Assembly (NCBI GenBank): GCA_002170535.1
Contig: NHDW01000006.1
Coordinates: 74,105 to 109,563 of the forward strand
Direction of reading: 5' to 3'
Source: Methylococcaceae bacterium TMED69
GTDB lineage: Bacteria > Pseudomonadota > Gammaproteobacteria > Ga0077536
DNA: 35,459 bases
The translations under genes were made by a program, and so were the position numbers. Of this stretch, positions 25,206-32,934 are shown piece by piece (within the stretch, counting starts at the first letter, position 1; every line of letters begins with the position of its first letter). Below the pieces are notes generated by a model. That model saw only the letters and a list, made by a program, of their open reading frames with translations. It did not search any database and was not told where the DNA came from.

Positions 25206-25490
25206 TTAGGTTAATTTACCGGTACCTGAAAATGTTGTTGCACCATTTCCGGCACCTGCAACAGGGATGGCGCCGGCGGCGCCGACAACGACTGTTGCAA
25301 CCATTTGACCCGGGTCTGTTATAACCATTGCTGCTGTTACGTAAGCATGAATTGCATTGGCCATATCCTGGCCTAGCAATTTGCAAACTGTGTCCGAGTC
25401 ATACCCTCGATCGTTTGCGTTTCTTACTGCATTTGTGAAACAACCTTTCAAAGCTGTTTGTAGTGTTGGATAAGCTGATTCTAATGACAT
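25206..25490 (-). CDS. Small phage protein, 94 aa, unknown function
   Basis: Residues 1-55 look helical (LQTALKGCFTNAVRNANDRG, then AHAYV-like region AIHAYVTAAMV), followed by a Gly/Ala/Val-rich tail (VATVVVGAAGAIPVAGAGNG). The tail lacks the charged flanks of a true membrane helix and looks like a flexible or beta segment. Similar small proteins, with a helical head and a D-P-G-Q-x-V-A-T stretch, occur beside baseplate genes of other myoviruses in my memory, but I know no function. The gene starts 3 bp after the stop of the gp5-like gene, with a GGAGAA ribosome binding site. Its place between the hub gene and gp25 suggests a small virion or baseplate component. A 15-bp GC-rich run at 25269-25283 encodes its GAAGA segment. 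Confidence 0.7.
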   Translation of the reverse strand: MSLESAYPTLQTALKGCFTNAVRNANDRGYDSDTVCKLLGQDMANAIHAYVTAAMVITDPGQMVATVVVGAAGAIPVAGAGNGATTFSGTGKLT

Positions 25491-25492
25491 TT

Positions 25493-27001
25493 TTATTCTC
25501 CAAAAATTCTTTTTGATTTTATGTTAGGTATTTCTGATATTCTAGAAGCAGTTGCTCCTTTTAAGGTTGCGGCCGCTTCTAGAATCTGGGGTGAGGGCGA
25601 GCCGAAACCTGGGGTTTGGTGAGTGTTTAAAGTGTCGCAGAAAGCACTGATGTCTTCAAGGATTGCTGTAAGAAGGTTTTCTAATTGTTGATATTTTACG
25701 TATGGTTGTGAGCTTCCTTCACCTGGTCCACCGCCGGCACCGCCATCTGGGCTGTTTTTTCTCCCTAAATAAATTAAATTACCGGCAATGTGCACATTTC
25801 CCGATGGTTCCAATAAAACCGCGGCCGCGTCTGAAGACGGGTCGCCCTCTTTTATTATTCTGATTGAACCGTTTACAGAATCTGCATCATCTTTTCTTGC
25901 TATTATCCTCACGTGATCTGCTTTTGCAACTACCGCGGATTGATCCGTTGGGTTGTCATAAGCTCCTGTAAAAGGAGCTGGTTTAGAAGCGTCAAGAGAA
26001 AACTCTGAATCTGGTGATGATTTTACACTAGTGTATATTCGTGCGGCATCTTTCCAAAAATCTGGATCTCCTTCCCAGGGATTTTTTGTTGCGCTGTTGA
26101 TCACAGGGTTTTTATCAGCTTCAATTTTTCCTAGATCGTTTTTAATAGTTGGACAACTAGTTCTATCTGGTTTAGCTCCGGGTGCGGCCTCCGTAGTTTC
26201 AGACGCTAGCGTCCTTCCTCTTCCCACTACAATATCGATTGTTCCGGAAAATTCTCCTGGATCCTCCATGGAGTTTGTTGTTAGCATTGTTGTATTTTCT
26301 TTTGTCCAACCCCTTTTTTCACCAAGTATTATTGCCGTATTGTTTGATCCCTGCAAAACCAAATCACCCGGTCTTTTGCTCAAGGCTGGAACCGGTTCCA
26401 TTCTGAAATTGTTTGTCTCTGCTGATTCTATCAGAGACTGATATGTTTCCTCGGGTTTAAGAGCCTTTGCACTTGGCTGCTCTGAGCTGTCATTAAATGT
26501 CGGTAACAAATTAGGGTTTTCTGATAATTCTGCCTTTTCTTTGGCAGAAAGCTCTGTTGGCTCTAAAAACTGTCTATCGCCATGCGTAAAATTAGGGTCT
26601 TCTGCATTTATTACTCCGGGTATTCTTGAGAGCCAATAATACCTGTCGTCTCCTTCTTTTATTAACCATACCTGCTCACCAGGCTTTACTGGCATTTGAA
26701 GATGGGAAGGCAAAACTGGCAAACAAATAAAAAGCGGTTGATCTGGCTCTTCTAGAAGGCTAACGAACACGGTGTTTCTAGAAAGTTCACGAAGCCTTTT
26801 GATGTTTCTAAATTCAAAATTTGTTGATCCATCCTCATGGCCCTTAATATCATATGTCATAGGAGAATAAACAACCTCTCTGACAATTCCTCTATAAAGA
26901 GTTTGTGCTCGGGCAGCTTTGTTTGCTGCTCGCTCAGTGTTGGCCAATCTTGCGGCTGCCCTATTGCCGGCTTGTGTTTGACTATAATCTACTCCACCCA
27001 T
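25493..27001 (-). CDS. gp5: Baseplate hub/spike protein, gp5-like OB-fold, no lysozyme domain, 502 aa
   Basis: Residues about 35-127 look like a gp5-type OB fold: RGIVREVVYSPMTYDIKG, FICLPVLPSHLQMPVKPGEQ, then VWLIKEGDDRYYWLSRI. A second conserved phrase, RPGDLVLQGSNNTAIILGEK (210-229), is typical of these hub proteins in marine T4-like phages. Near the C-terminus (about 382-415) a repetitive strand region (GSIRIIKEGD, then VLLEPSGNVHIAGNLIYLG) could start a beta-helical spike. T4 gp5 has a central lysozyme domain; I see no lysozyme motif here, so this version is hub and spike only. The N-terminal 33 residues are Ala/Arg-rich and helical. It lies between the sigma-factor operon and gp25/gp6. 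It would sit at the centre of the baseplate. Confidence 0.82.
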   Translation of the reverse strand: MGGVDYSQTQAGNRAAARLANTERAANKAARAQTLYRGIVREVVYSPMTYDIKGHEDGSTNFEFRNIKRLRELSRNTVFVSLLEEPDQPLFICLPVLPSHLQMPVKPGEQVWLIKEGDDRYYWLSRIPGVINAEDPNFTHGDRQFLEPTELSAKEKAELSENPNLLPTFNDSSEQPSAKALKPEETYQSLIESAETNNFRMEPVPALSKRPGDLVLQGSNNTAIILGEKRGWTKENTTMLTTNSMEDPGEFSGTIDIVVGRGRTLASETTEAAPGAKPDRTSCPTIKNDLGKIEADKNPVINSATKNPWEGDPDFWKDAARIYTSVKSSPDSEFSLDASKPAPFTGAYDNPTDQSAVVAKADHVRIIARKDDADSVNGSIRIIKEGDPSSDAAAVLLEPSGNVHIAGNLIYLGRKNSPDGGAGGGPGEGSSQPYVKYQQLENLLTAILEDISAFCDTLNTHQTPGFGSPSPQILEAAATLKGATASRISEIPNIKSKRIFGE

Positions 27002-27007
27002 AATAAA

Positions 27008-27361
27008 TTACCCTGAAATTTGCTTAAATAAATCCTCTGGATCTAGTTTTGAATTTTTTTCTTCTTCTGACGCTATTAAGTCTGCCAATTTTATTAATTG
27101 ATCGTTTGCCTTGTTCATTCGTTCGAGATATTTTGCCAGAATAGGTCCTAGCTGAACGTGGTCTGCTGTTCCTCCAGACATTGATGTATAGATATCTGTA
27201 AATAACATATATGCATTCATTCTGTCGACTACTGCGTTTTCATAAATTTCTTTCCACAGATGTTTCTTTTTTCCTTCTAAATTCTCTATTGAACTCAAAA
27301 GATCACCAAAGCCATCTACTTTTTTTTGCACTTCGTCAAAATCAATATCTTTATTACTCAT
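27008..27361 (-). CDS. Small helical protein coupled to the sigma factor, 117 aa, unknown function
   Basis: The sequence is mostly predicted helix: a Lys/Glu-rich N-terminal helix, then KKHLWKEIYENAVVDRMNAY (32-51), a loop with SGGTADH, and a long helix KYLERMNKANDQLIKLADLI. The acidic C-terminus reads KLDPEDLFKQISG. There are no cysteines, membrane segments or known motifs. I associate the pattern ENA-x-x-DR ... KYLERM-x-K-x-x-x-Q with small conserved proteins of marine T4-like phages, but know no function. Its ATG overlaps the stop of the gp55-like gene (ATGA), so the two are translationally coupled. A partner of the sigma factor, such as a gp33-like co-activator, or a small terminase-type protein are both possible; neither is shown by sequence. 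Confidence 0.72.
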   Translation of the reverse strand: MSNKDIDFDEVQKKVDGFGDLLSSIENLEGKKKHLWKEIYENAVVDRMNAYMLFTDIYTSMSGGTADHVQLGPILAKYLERMNKANDQLIKLADLIASEEEKNSKLDPEDLFKQISG

Positions 27362-28089
27362 AATATATCAAACTCCTTACTTGGCCCGGCAATTTCCCTA
27401 TAAAGCTTCCTAATGTTACTCATACAAACAGATAACTGTTTAGAATTTAATCCACTAAGTTCTCTTACGTAAACAAAAATTGCTCTTTTGTTTAAAAAGT
27501 CTAAATCATCGACCTGCCCAAATATCGTTATTATTGCATCCATGCATTTGATTTCCGATTCGGATTTTACTCTTGCTCTCATTGCGGTTAGCATAGAATG
27601 AATGGTTTCAACATTTTGTTTTTTTATCATTTCTTCTGCAGGTTCTGGAACTGTGTTTCCAGTAGAAGCTAGTACTGCTTCTGTGTTTAAATTAGAATCC
27701 TGATCATCAATAAAGACCATTCTGTCTTTATGCTTTTTTACTTTTCTGCTTTGAATAATCAGCCAATTTTTTGCAACTACATTGAAATAAGAAAATGCGT
27801 TTTTTCCGCGTGTATGATCAAATTTGTGTAGAGTTTCATATAGATTGATAACACAAGAATGCTTTAACGCTGGAACGTCATCATGTTGCTTATGGAACCC
27901 GTATATAAAAATTAAATTTTCAGCTAATTTATTTAATGCCGGCTCTATTTCGTTTTTGTAAAGCTTATCTCTTTCTTTTAAACATTCAGATTCGCAAAAA
28001 TCATGAATAGCCTTCTGAGTATCTTTTGTAAAATATGGAGCTCTTCCCGATGAAGGGCGCTTGATCTTTCTTCTTTTTTTAACTTTCAT
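27358..28089 (-). CDS. gp55: gp55-like late-transcription sigma factor, 243 aa
   Basis: A sigma-70 region 2 core is visible at about 70-112. It contains a helix with HSCVINLYETLHKFD, followed by HTRGKNAFSYFNVVAKNWLI (92-111), close to the F-N/D-x-x-x-x-K-N-x-F-x-Y-F pattern of T4 gp55. The region recognises the -10-type element of late promoters; in T4 it is TATAAATA. No clear region 4 is present, as in gp55, which acts with the sliding clamp. The extreme C-terminus, KEFDIL, is short, acidic and hydrophobic like clamp-binding tails of T4 gp33 and gp55; that is inference. At 243 residues it is longer than T4 gp55 (185). It overlaps the upstream membrane-protein gene by 11 bp and the downstream gene by ATGA. 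Confidence 0.85.
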   Translation of the reverse strand: MKVKKRRKIKRPSSGRAPYFTKDTQKAIHDFCESECLKERDKLYKNEIEPALNKLAENLIFIYGFHKQHDDVPALKHSCVINLYETLHKFDHTRGKNAFSYFNVVAKNWLIIQSRKVKKHKDRMVFIDDQDSNLNTEAVLASTGNTVPEPAEEMIKKQNVETIHSMLTAMRARVKSESEIKCMDAIITIFGQVDDLDFLNKRAIFVYVRELSGLNSKQLSVCMSNIRKLYREIAGPSKEFDIL

Positions 28090-28369
28090 CTAAATTTTCA
28101 TCCTCAATTTTTGCTATTTTGTTTGCAACCTCGAGGATAGAGTCTCTAGATTTTTTTATGTCCTCGACCACCTGTCGGATTTGCGGCGAATCGTAAAACA
28201 GAGGAACATCTAAAATCTTAGAAATACTTCCATATTTTTCATCTAAGATATCTAAACACTCTTCAATAGATTTAACCATCACTAAAATCTGGGTTGCAAA
28301 TTTGTAATTATAATAAAGTGAAACAAACAATAAAACAGAAACTATCCCTAAAGCAATTTCTAAAATCAT
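28079..28369 (-). CDS. Small single-span membrane protein, 96 aa
   Basis: Residues about 3-20 (LEIALGIVSVLLFVSLYY) form one clear hydrophobic span at the N-terminus, without a signal-peptidase site, so it is probably an anchor. The remaining 75 residues are soluble and helical, with a conserved-looking phrase DILDEKYGSISKILDVPLFY followed by DSPQIRQVVEDIKKSRDSIL. Similar small anchored proteins next to gp55 occur in cyanophage and related genomes in my memory; the function is unknown. It overlaps the preceding glycosyltransferase gene by ATGA and gp55 by 11 bp. Its position suggests co-expression with the sigma factor rather than a role in glycan synthesis. Confidence 0.78.
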   Translation of the reverse strand: MILEIALGIVSVLLFVSLYYNYKFATQILVMVKSIEECLDILDEKYGSISKILDVPLFYDSPQIRQVVEDIKKSRDSILEVANKIAKIEDENLDES

Positions 28370-29517
28370 AATAATTTTTCCAAAAAATTGCTATATAGTG
28401 AATTTATAGCTTTTTGAGAATATTTTTCTCTGATCTTAACTCCTAATTTTGTTGACCAATCTTGAGGGATTGATGACCCTTTATAGAACTTAGATATCCT
28501 TTCGGAAAAATGTTTTTCATCAAAATCTGCCCAGAAGGAATTTTGCATCCAGACGTTTTGATCTACTCTAGAATCTGGAATCTTGTTTAGCTTATAGTTT
28601 ACGTTTAACCATTTTCCGTGATTTAAAAATTCAGTGTGCGCAGACCAGTTTGTAGCTATTACTGGAAGATTACATGCGGCTGCCTCTAACATTGGTAAAC
28701 CAAAACCCTCCCCTCTAGTTCCTGATATTAGCGCCTTGATTTTTGGGTTTTTATACAGTCCCGCAACCTCAGATTCGGTAAGTGCGCCATGAAGTAAGTA
28801 TATTTTTGGGAAATCCCCTTCCCTTACTGTTTTAATTAAATTTTTAATACTTTTTATAGTGACTCTTCTATCTATGGCACAATTTCTGCCCATGTTTGTT
28901 TTTAGCACTAGTCCAACTTCCGGATTGTCTTTAAACGTTTTACAAAAATTTGAAACAGTATTGAAAGTATTTTTTCTGTCGCTGTTAACATTTCCTGTTA
29001 TTTGTCCAAAAAGCAAAAAATTAAATTTTGTTTTCACGTTGTGTAAATCAAAAGAATTTTTATTATCACATGCTTCATGATAGCTTTCTGGAATTACTGT
29101 TGCTTTTTCTGGGTTTAGGCCAGAATTTACCAGCGCTGACTTTGCAAACTCAGATGGTACAATGACCGCATTCATTTTTTCGCAATCCTTAACCCATGAA
29201 GGATTACAGAATGTGGACTCTACAACGGCAGAAACTCCAACATTGACGTTAGCCACGTTGGGATCCCATTCATTTGGAAGCTGAACCTGAAAAGATATAT
29301 CTGGCTTCATTATGGGCGGCGCTGATCTTTCCATGATTTCTCCGACAAGACCGTCTAAGTCATCCTTGTTACAGTACCATGGTGTTATTCCCCATGGAGT
29401 CAAAGAAACCGATATTGTATGGTTGTTTTGAAGAGCCCATTTAAATATTTGCCTAGCATGAACACCGTAGCCTGACATTGTTAAAAGCGGCCCTCGAATA
29501 TGAATGTGTTTTTTCAT
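28366..29517 (-). CDS. GT-B glycosyltransferase (group 1/GT4-like), 383 aa
   Basis: This looks like a retaining GT-B enzyme that transfers a sugar from a nucleotide donor. The N-terminal domain begins with a Gly-rich loop (GPLLTMSGYGVHARQI, 9-24). The C-terminal donor-binding domain has GTRGEGFGLPMLEAAACNLP (266-285), which contains the E-x7-E motif (E270 and E278), followed by VIATNWSAHTEF. Length fits the family. There is no membrane span. The acceptor and sugar cannot be read from sequence; with Gmd and Fcl nearby, GDP-mannose or GDP-fucose are natural candidates (inference). Its start overlaps the stop of the second GT-B gene (TAATG), so the pair are translated together. Confidence 0.88.
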   Translation of the reverse strand: MKKHIHIRGPLLTMSGYGVHARQIFKWALQNNHTISVSLTPWGITPWYCNKDDLDGLVGEIMERSAPPIMKPDISFQVQLPNEWDPNVANVNVGVSAVVESTFCNPSWVKDCEKMNAVIVPSEFAKSALVNSGLNPEKATVIPESYHEACDNKNSFDLHNVKTKFNFLLFGQITGNVNSDRKNTFNTVSNFCKTFKDNPEVGLVLKTNMGRNCAIDRRVTIKSIKNLIKTVREGDFPKIYLLHGALTESEVAGLYKNPKIKALISGTRGEGFGLPMLEAAACNLPVIATNWSAHTEFLNHGKWLNVNYKLNKIPDSRVDQNVWMQNSFWADFDEKHFSERISKFYKGSSIPQDWSTKLGVKIREKYSQKAINSLYSNFLEKLL

Positions 29518-30770
29518 TAGATTTCCTCTACAACTACTCTTTTATAATTTTGTTTCCATGTATCAATTGTGTTGAGCATTGTTTCGTGCCACAAATCTAC
29601 TGTTTTTTGATAAGAAAATTCCTCTTCCACGTATTTTTTTGCCTTTTGGCCTAATTTTTTTCTTCCTTCGGGACCCAACTTGTACATTTGGTATATTTTT
29701 TCAGCGATTGTTTCCACAGACATATAGTCTTCATAGATGTATGGAACGGTCTGAGACCCTACTAACGTTTTTAGCTCTATGGGCAAGGCAAAACCGTTTT
29801 CTGATCCGTCACGGTGGTCTACTACCTGTCTTGTTTGGCCACCAGTCATCGGAGCAATTATAGGAGTACCAACCTGCATTGCTTCAAGTGTCGACAGGCC
29901 AAATCCTTCCGCGTAACTTATGTTGATAGTAAAGTCAGAAAAATTTTGCATTTGATTTACGACATCAAAACCTACTCTCTGGTTGGAAAACACAAGATTT
30001 TCAACGATTCCAAGTTTTTCAGCAGCCGCAAAAAGGTTGGGGCCCTCGCTGTCTTTTGGATCAGTGTGTAAAAGCAGTGTGGCTTTTTTATGGCCCTCCT
30101 CCTTTTCTAATCTTTCTAAGAAAATTTGCCAAGCCCACAATAAATCCCCAGGTCTTTTTCTCCTGGCGTTTCGGTTCATCCAAAAACCGACAAAATGATC
30201 TTTTCTATCAAATCCTAAAGTTTTAATCTTAAGATTGTTTGCTTCTTGTTGAGGAATCTGAAAGAAAACTTCTTCTGGAAGTGCATGAGGAATAAAATTA
30301 GTTTTGTTTGGATGATGCTTGGCTACCTGTTGATATGTGTGATATGAGTGGCAATTGATCAAATCAACAGACTCATAGTATCCATCATTGTAATCGGGGT
30401 ATGGTTCATTATCCCAAACGTGCCAATACACGATAGGGCAAACCTGATGAATTTCATCTTCCATTTCAAAAATATGAACATAGAACCTTGGGTCCGTAAA
30501 AAGAAAAATGATGTCTGGCTTTTCTGTTGCCAAGACCACTCTGATCATCTCTCTTGTTCCAAATGAATCAATGGGTTTTACAATAAAATCCTCGTTTACT
30601 TTTACTACGCTGTAATCATCATGTTTCATTGCAGCGCCTAGTTGACGAACCGTCCAGCAACCTTTTTTAACTAATCCGTTAATTAAGTGTCGGCTTTGAG
30701 TTCCTACTCCGCTAGTGCTTAGTGCATGATCTGAGATCATTACAATTTTTTTCTTACCAGCCTTTTCCAT
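29517..30770 (-). CDS. GT-B glycosyltransferase (group 1/GT4-like), 417 aa
   Basis: This is a GT-B fold enzyme. The N-terminal Rossmann domain starts KKIVMISDHALSTSGVGTQS with a Gly-rich acceptor-side loop (about 18-24). The C-terminal domain has SYAEGFGLSTLEAMQVGTPI (285-304) with the E-x7-E motif (E288, E296), followed by APMTGGQTRQVV, typical of group 1 glycosyltransferases. A basic phrase NRNARRKRPGDLL (199-211) probably contacts the donor phosphate. The ATG at 30770 has GGAG upstream and overlaps the 3' end of the nuclease gene by 17 bp. It is the first of two adjacent GT-B genes, which share the fold but differ in sequence. Donor and acceptor are unknown. Confidence 0.88.
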   Translation of the reverse strand: MEKAGKKKIVMISDHALSTSGVGTQSRHLINGLVKKGCWTVRQLGAAMKHDDYSVVKVNEDFIVKPIDSFGTREMIRVVLATEKPDIIFLFTDPRFYVHIFEMEDEIHQVCPIVYWHVWDNEPYPDYNDGYYESVDLINCHSYHTYQQVAKHHPNKTNFIPHALPEEVFFQIPQQEANNLKIKTLGFDRKDHFVGFWMNRNARRKRPGDLLWAWQIFLERLEKEEGHKKATLLLHTDPKDSEGPNLFAAAEKLGIVENLVFSNQRVGFDVVNQMQNFSDFTINISYAEGFGLSTLEAMQVGTPIIAPMTGGQTRQVVDHRDGSENGFALPIELKTLVGSQTVPYIYEDYMSVETIAEKIYQMYKLGPEGRKKLGQKAKKYVEEEFSYQKTVDLWHETMLNTIDTWKQNYKRVVVEEI

Positions 30771-31617
30771 CGCAGTGCTCCGTGCCTTTAAATGGGCAAA
30801 ATTTACAATTGTTATAATTTTTTAGAGTGAAACGTTTTTCAACGTTCCTAATCATGTTACTGACTAATTTATCTGCTTTTTCAATAAATTTTGGGCCGGT
30901 GGAAACTTTGAATAATTCACATGTTTTTCCTTTTTTTGCGCCTCTCTTTAGAAAGACGTAACCTGTCCGAATATCCTTAAGCGGAATAGTCGCATTTTCA
31001 GACCAATATTTTTTATATAACCCTACTTGGGCTAGTGATATAAACTCTTTTCTTTTAGTAAAATACCACCCACCCTTTCCGGTTGTTTTCCAATCAAGTA
31101 GCCAATAATTTTTTTTACTTTTAGATCTTGGCGATGGCACCTTAATAATACAGTCAATAAAACCCTTGAATTTTAAATCAGAAATACCTATTTCTTCATA
31201 CAGTTCTTGTTCTGCTCTAAACGGTTCCCATCCTGGAAACTGCTCGTCTAGAAACGTCGGTAAATCGTGCAGTATGTTTTCTGCCGACGTTTTCCATGTG
31301 TCTAGATTTTCATGAACATATCTAGACCCTATTTCAGCCCGGGCCGTTCTTATCTTTTCTATGTACTCTGCGGAATCATATTTCTTTTCTTCCCAAATCT
31401 GATCTAGTTGCATTTGAACATTTTTTACACTTATTTGTTGACCGTTTAAAAAATTTTCTATTTCATTATGAACAACAGTACCAAAATCAGCGTAAGGATT
31501 ATCTTCATATGTTTGAATTTTGTCGACATACATCAATTTATGACGATAGGAGCACTCGCTCCACGCCTTGACTTCAGAGTATGAAACATGTGCTTTACCG
31601 GTAGGAAATTCTAACAT
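30754..31617 (-). CDS. PD-(D/E)XK nuclease with predicted Fe-S cluster (Cas4/AddB-type), 287 aa
   Basis: The active-site elements of this nuclease superfamily are in order: FGTVVHNEIE with H50, AEQEL with E136, GFIDCII with D155, LLDWKTT with D175 and K177, and QVGLYKKY with Q197 and Y201. Four cysteines, C22 near the N-terminus and C271, C274 and C282 near the C-terminus, match the layout that binds a 4Fe-4S cluster in Cas4 and AddB. Such proteins cut or resect DNA ends. There is no helicase domain and no CRISPR array, so this is a stand-alone phage exonuclease rather than Cas4 in an adaptation module. The start has AAAGAGGG upstream. Its place inside the glycan cassette is unexpected; recombination or host-DNA degradation are possible roles. 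Confidence 0.85.
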   Translation of the reverse strand: MLEFPTGKAHVSYSEVKAWSECSYRHKLMYVDKIQTYEDNPYADFGTVVHNEIENFLNGQQISVKNVQMQLDQIWEEKKYDSAEYIEKIRTARAEIGSRYVHENLDTWKTSAENILHDLPTFLDEQFPGWEPFRAEQELYEEIGISDLKFKGFIDCIIKVPSPRSKSKKNYWLLDWKTTGKGGWYFTKRKEFISLAQVGLYKKYWSENATIPLKDIRTGYVFLKRGAKKGKTCELFKVSTGPKFIEKADKLVSNMIRNVEKRFTLKNYNNCKFCPFKGTEHCDGKGW

Positions 31618-31661
31618 TTATAGCCCTCTTTAAAAATAAAATACAGTTTTTTTATAATAAG

Positions 31662-32687
31662 TTAAATTTCTGCCAATTGGCTATAAGCAGAAGGTGAAAT
31701 GTTTACCCCTAGCGATTTTGCAATTTTTTCTTGATGGTGAAAATCGCTTAGATACATGTCTCTTACTAGATCTTTAAGATCCATTTTTGGAGCCCAGCCA
31801 AGTTTTTCTTTTGCTTTTGAAGGATCACCTAACAACAAGGGAACTTCATGCGGCCTAAAAAACCTTTCTGAAATTTCAACGTATCTTTCAACATCTAAAT
31901 CCGCTAATTTAAAAGTCAATTCTAAAAAATCTTTTACTGAATGTGTTTTTCCAGTTGCTATAACATAATCATCTGGCTCGTCTTGCTGTAGCATTAGCCA
32001 CATTGCTTTTACATAGTCAGCTGCGTGGCCCCAATCTCTTTTTGCGTCAAGGTTGCCTAGATAAAGCTTTTCTTGCAATCCCATTTTTATGCGCGCAGCA
32101 GCCATTGTTATTTTTCTGGTTACAAACGTCTCCCCGCGGCGTGGAGATTCATGGTTAAACAGAATACCAGAACAACAAAACATTCCGTATCCTTCCCTGT
32201 AGTTTCTCATGAGATTATGTGCAAACACTTTAGCGCAAGCATACGGGCTAGCTGGTTGCAATTTTGTTAATTCTGTTTGTGGATATTCCGGATTATCTCC
32301 ATACATTTCAGAAGACGAAGCTTGATAAAATTTGACGTCAGGTGTTAACAACCTTGCCGCTTCTAGAAGTCTTAGTGCACCCATGGCTACAATGTCCGTT
32401 GTCTCTGTTGGGCAATCAAAACTAACTCTTACGTGAGACTGTGCAGCTAAATTGTATATCTCGTCTGGTTTGTACTTTTTCAATATCTCGTACATCCAGC
32501 CAGAATCATGCATTGAACCATAGTACAATTTAAATTTTTTATTATGAAAAAGATGATCTATCCTATCTGTTGAAATAAGGCTAGTTCTTCTTTTAATTCC
32601 AATAACTGCGTAACCTTTTTCCAATAATAGCTCTGCTAAATACGATCCATCCTGACCAGTTATTCCGGTTATTAATGCTGTTTTCAT
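31662..32687 (-). CDS. gmd: GDP-mannose 4,6-dehydratase, 341 aa
   Basis: This is a short-chain dehydrogenase-type enzyme that converts GDP-D-mannose to GDP-4-keto-6-deoxy-D-mannose, the first step of GDP-L-fucose and related sugars. Visible motifs are the NADP-binding [12 protein letters not shown] (8-19), the catalytic S-S-E (125-127, in [10 protein letters not shown]) and the Y-x3-K pair (Y149, K153 in [12 protein letters not shown]). The family-specific [18 protein letters not shown] (176-193) is also present. The length of 341 matches bacterial Gmd (about 345-375). All expected catalytic residues are present, so it should be active. The gene is two bases from the small upstream gene, with AAAGGGCT as ribosome binding site, and is near GDP-fucose synthase. 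Confidence 0.95.
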   Translation of the reverse strand: MKTALITGITGQDGSYLAELLLEKGYAVIGIKRRTSLISTDRIDHLFHNKKFKLYYGSMHDSGWMYEILKKYKPDEIYNLAAQSHVRVSFDCPTETTDIVAMGALRLLEAARLLTPDVKFYQASSSEMYGDNPEYPQTELTKLQPASPYACAKVFAHNLMRNYREGYGMFCCSGILFNHESPRRGETFVTRKITMAAARIKMGLQEKLYLGNLDAKRDWGHAADYVKAMWLMLQQDEPDDYVIATGKTHSVKDFLELTFKLADLDVERYVEISERFFRPHEVPLLLGDPSKAKEKLGWAPKMDLKDLVRDMYLSDFHHQEKIAKSLGVNISPSAYSQLAEI

Positions 32688-32689
32688 TT

Positions 32690-32878
32690 TTAGCCCTTTG
32701 AAAAAGTTACTTTGTCTTTTAAAATTTTATCAATTTTTGGAATAACAACATCTAATTCTTTTGCGATGACCTGCTGTGAAATCATAGCATGGGGCATGTT
32801 TTTATGCTCTAGATAATCATAAATTGCAATAATATGCTGACGAACGTCAATTAAAATTGACAAATCATTTTCGTTCAT
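32690..32878 (-). CDS. Small helical protein in the fucose locus, 62 aa, unknown function
   Basis: The product is short and helical: a first helix around [14 protein letters not shown] (12-25) and a second around [20 protein letters not shown] (40-59). It has no cysteine, membrane segment or signal peptide. The start at 32878 is well supported by AAAGGAGA. It sits between fcl and gmd with only two bases before gmd, so it is co-translated with gmd. No family is recognised; it could be a regulatory or assembly partner, but context gives nothing more. A possible promoter lies just upstream (32906-32934). Confidence 0.72.
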   Translation of the reverse strand: MNENDLSILIDVRQHIIAIYDYLEHKNMPHAMISQQVIAKELDVVIPKIDKILKDKVTFSKG

Positions 32879-32905
32879 TGCATCTCCTTTTATTATTCAA
32901 ATATT

Positions 32906-32934
32906 ATTATAACTGCTACTGTATTAAATGTACA
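32906..32934 (-). promoter_or_regulatory. Candidate sigma-70-type promoter before the 62-aa gene and gmd
   Basis: The 56-bp gap after fcl contains, on the minus strand, TATAAT (32911-32906), a perfect host -10 box, and TGTACA (32934-32929), a four-of-six match to the -35 box, with 17 bases between. It would read into the 62-aa gene, gmd, the nuclease and the glycosyltransferases. In an AT-rich genome such matches arise by chance, so support is moderate. Confidence 0.35.

Noticed and set aside
25493-27001. Lysozyme domain in the gp5-like protein
   Set aside because: T4 gp5 carries one, so I looked for a Glu-Asp-Thr type catalytic triad and lysozyme phrases between the OB fold and the C-terminal strands. 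None is visible; the middle is a low-complexity linker-like region.
30754-31617. Cas4 of a CRISPR adaptation module
   Set aside because: The nuclease has Cas4-like motifs, but there are no cas1 or cas2 genes and no direct-repeat array in the window. A stand-alone phage exonuclease is simpler.
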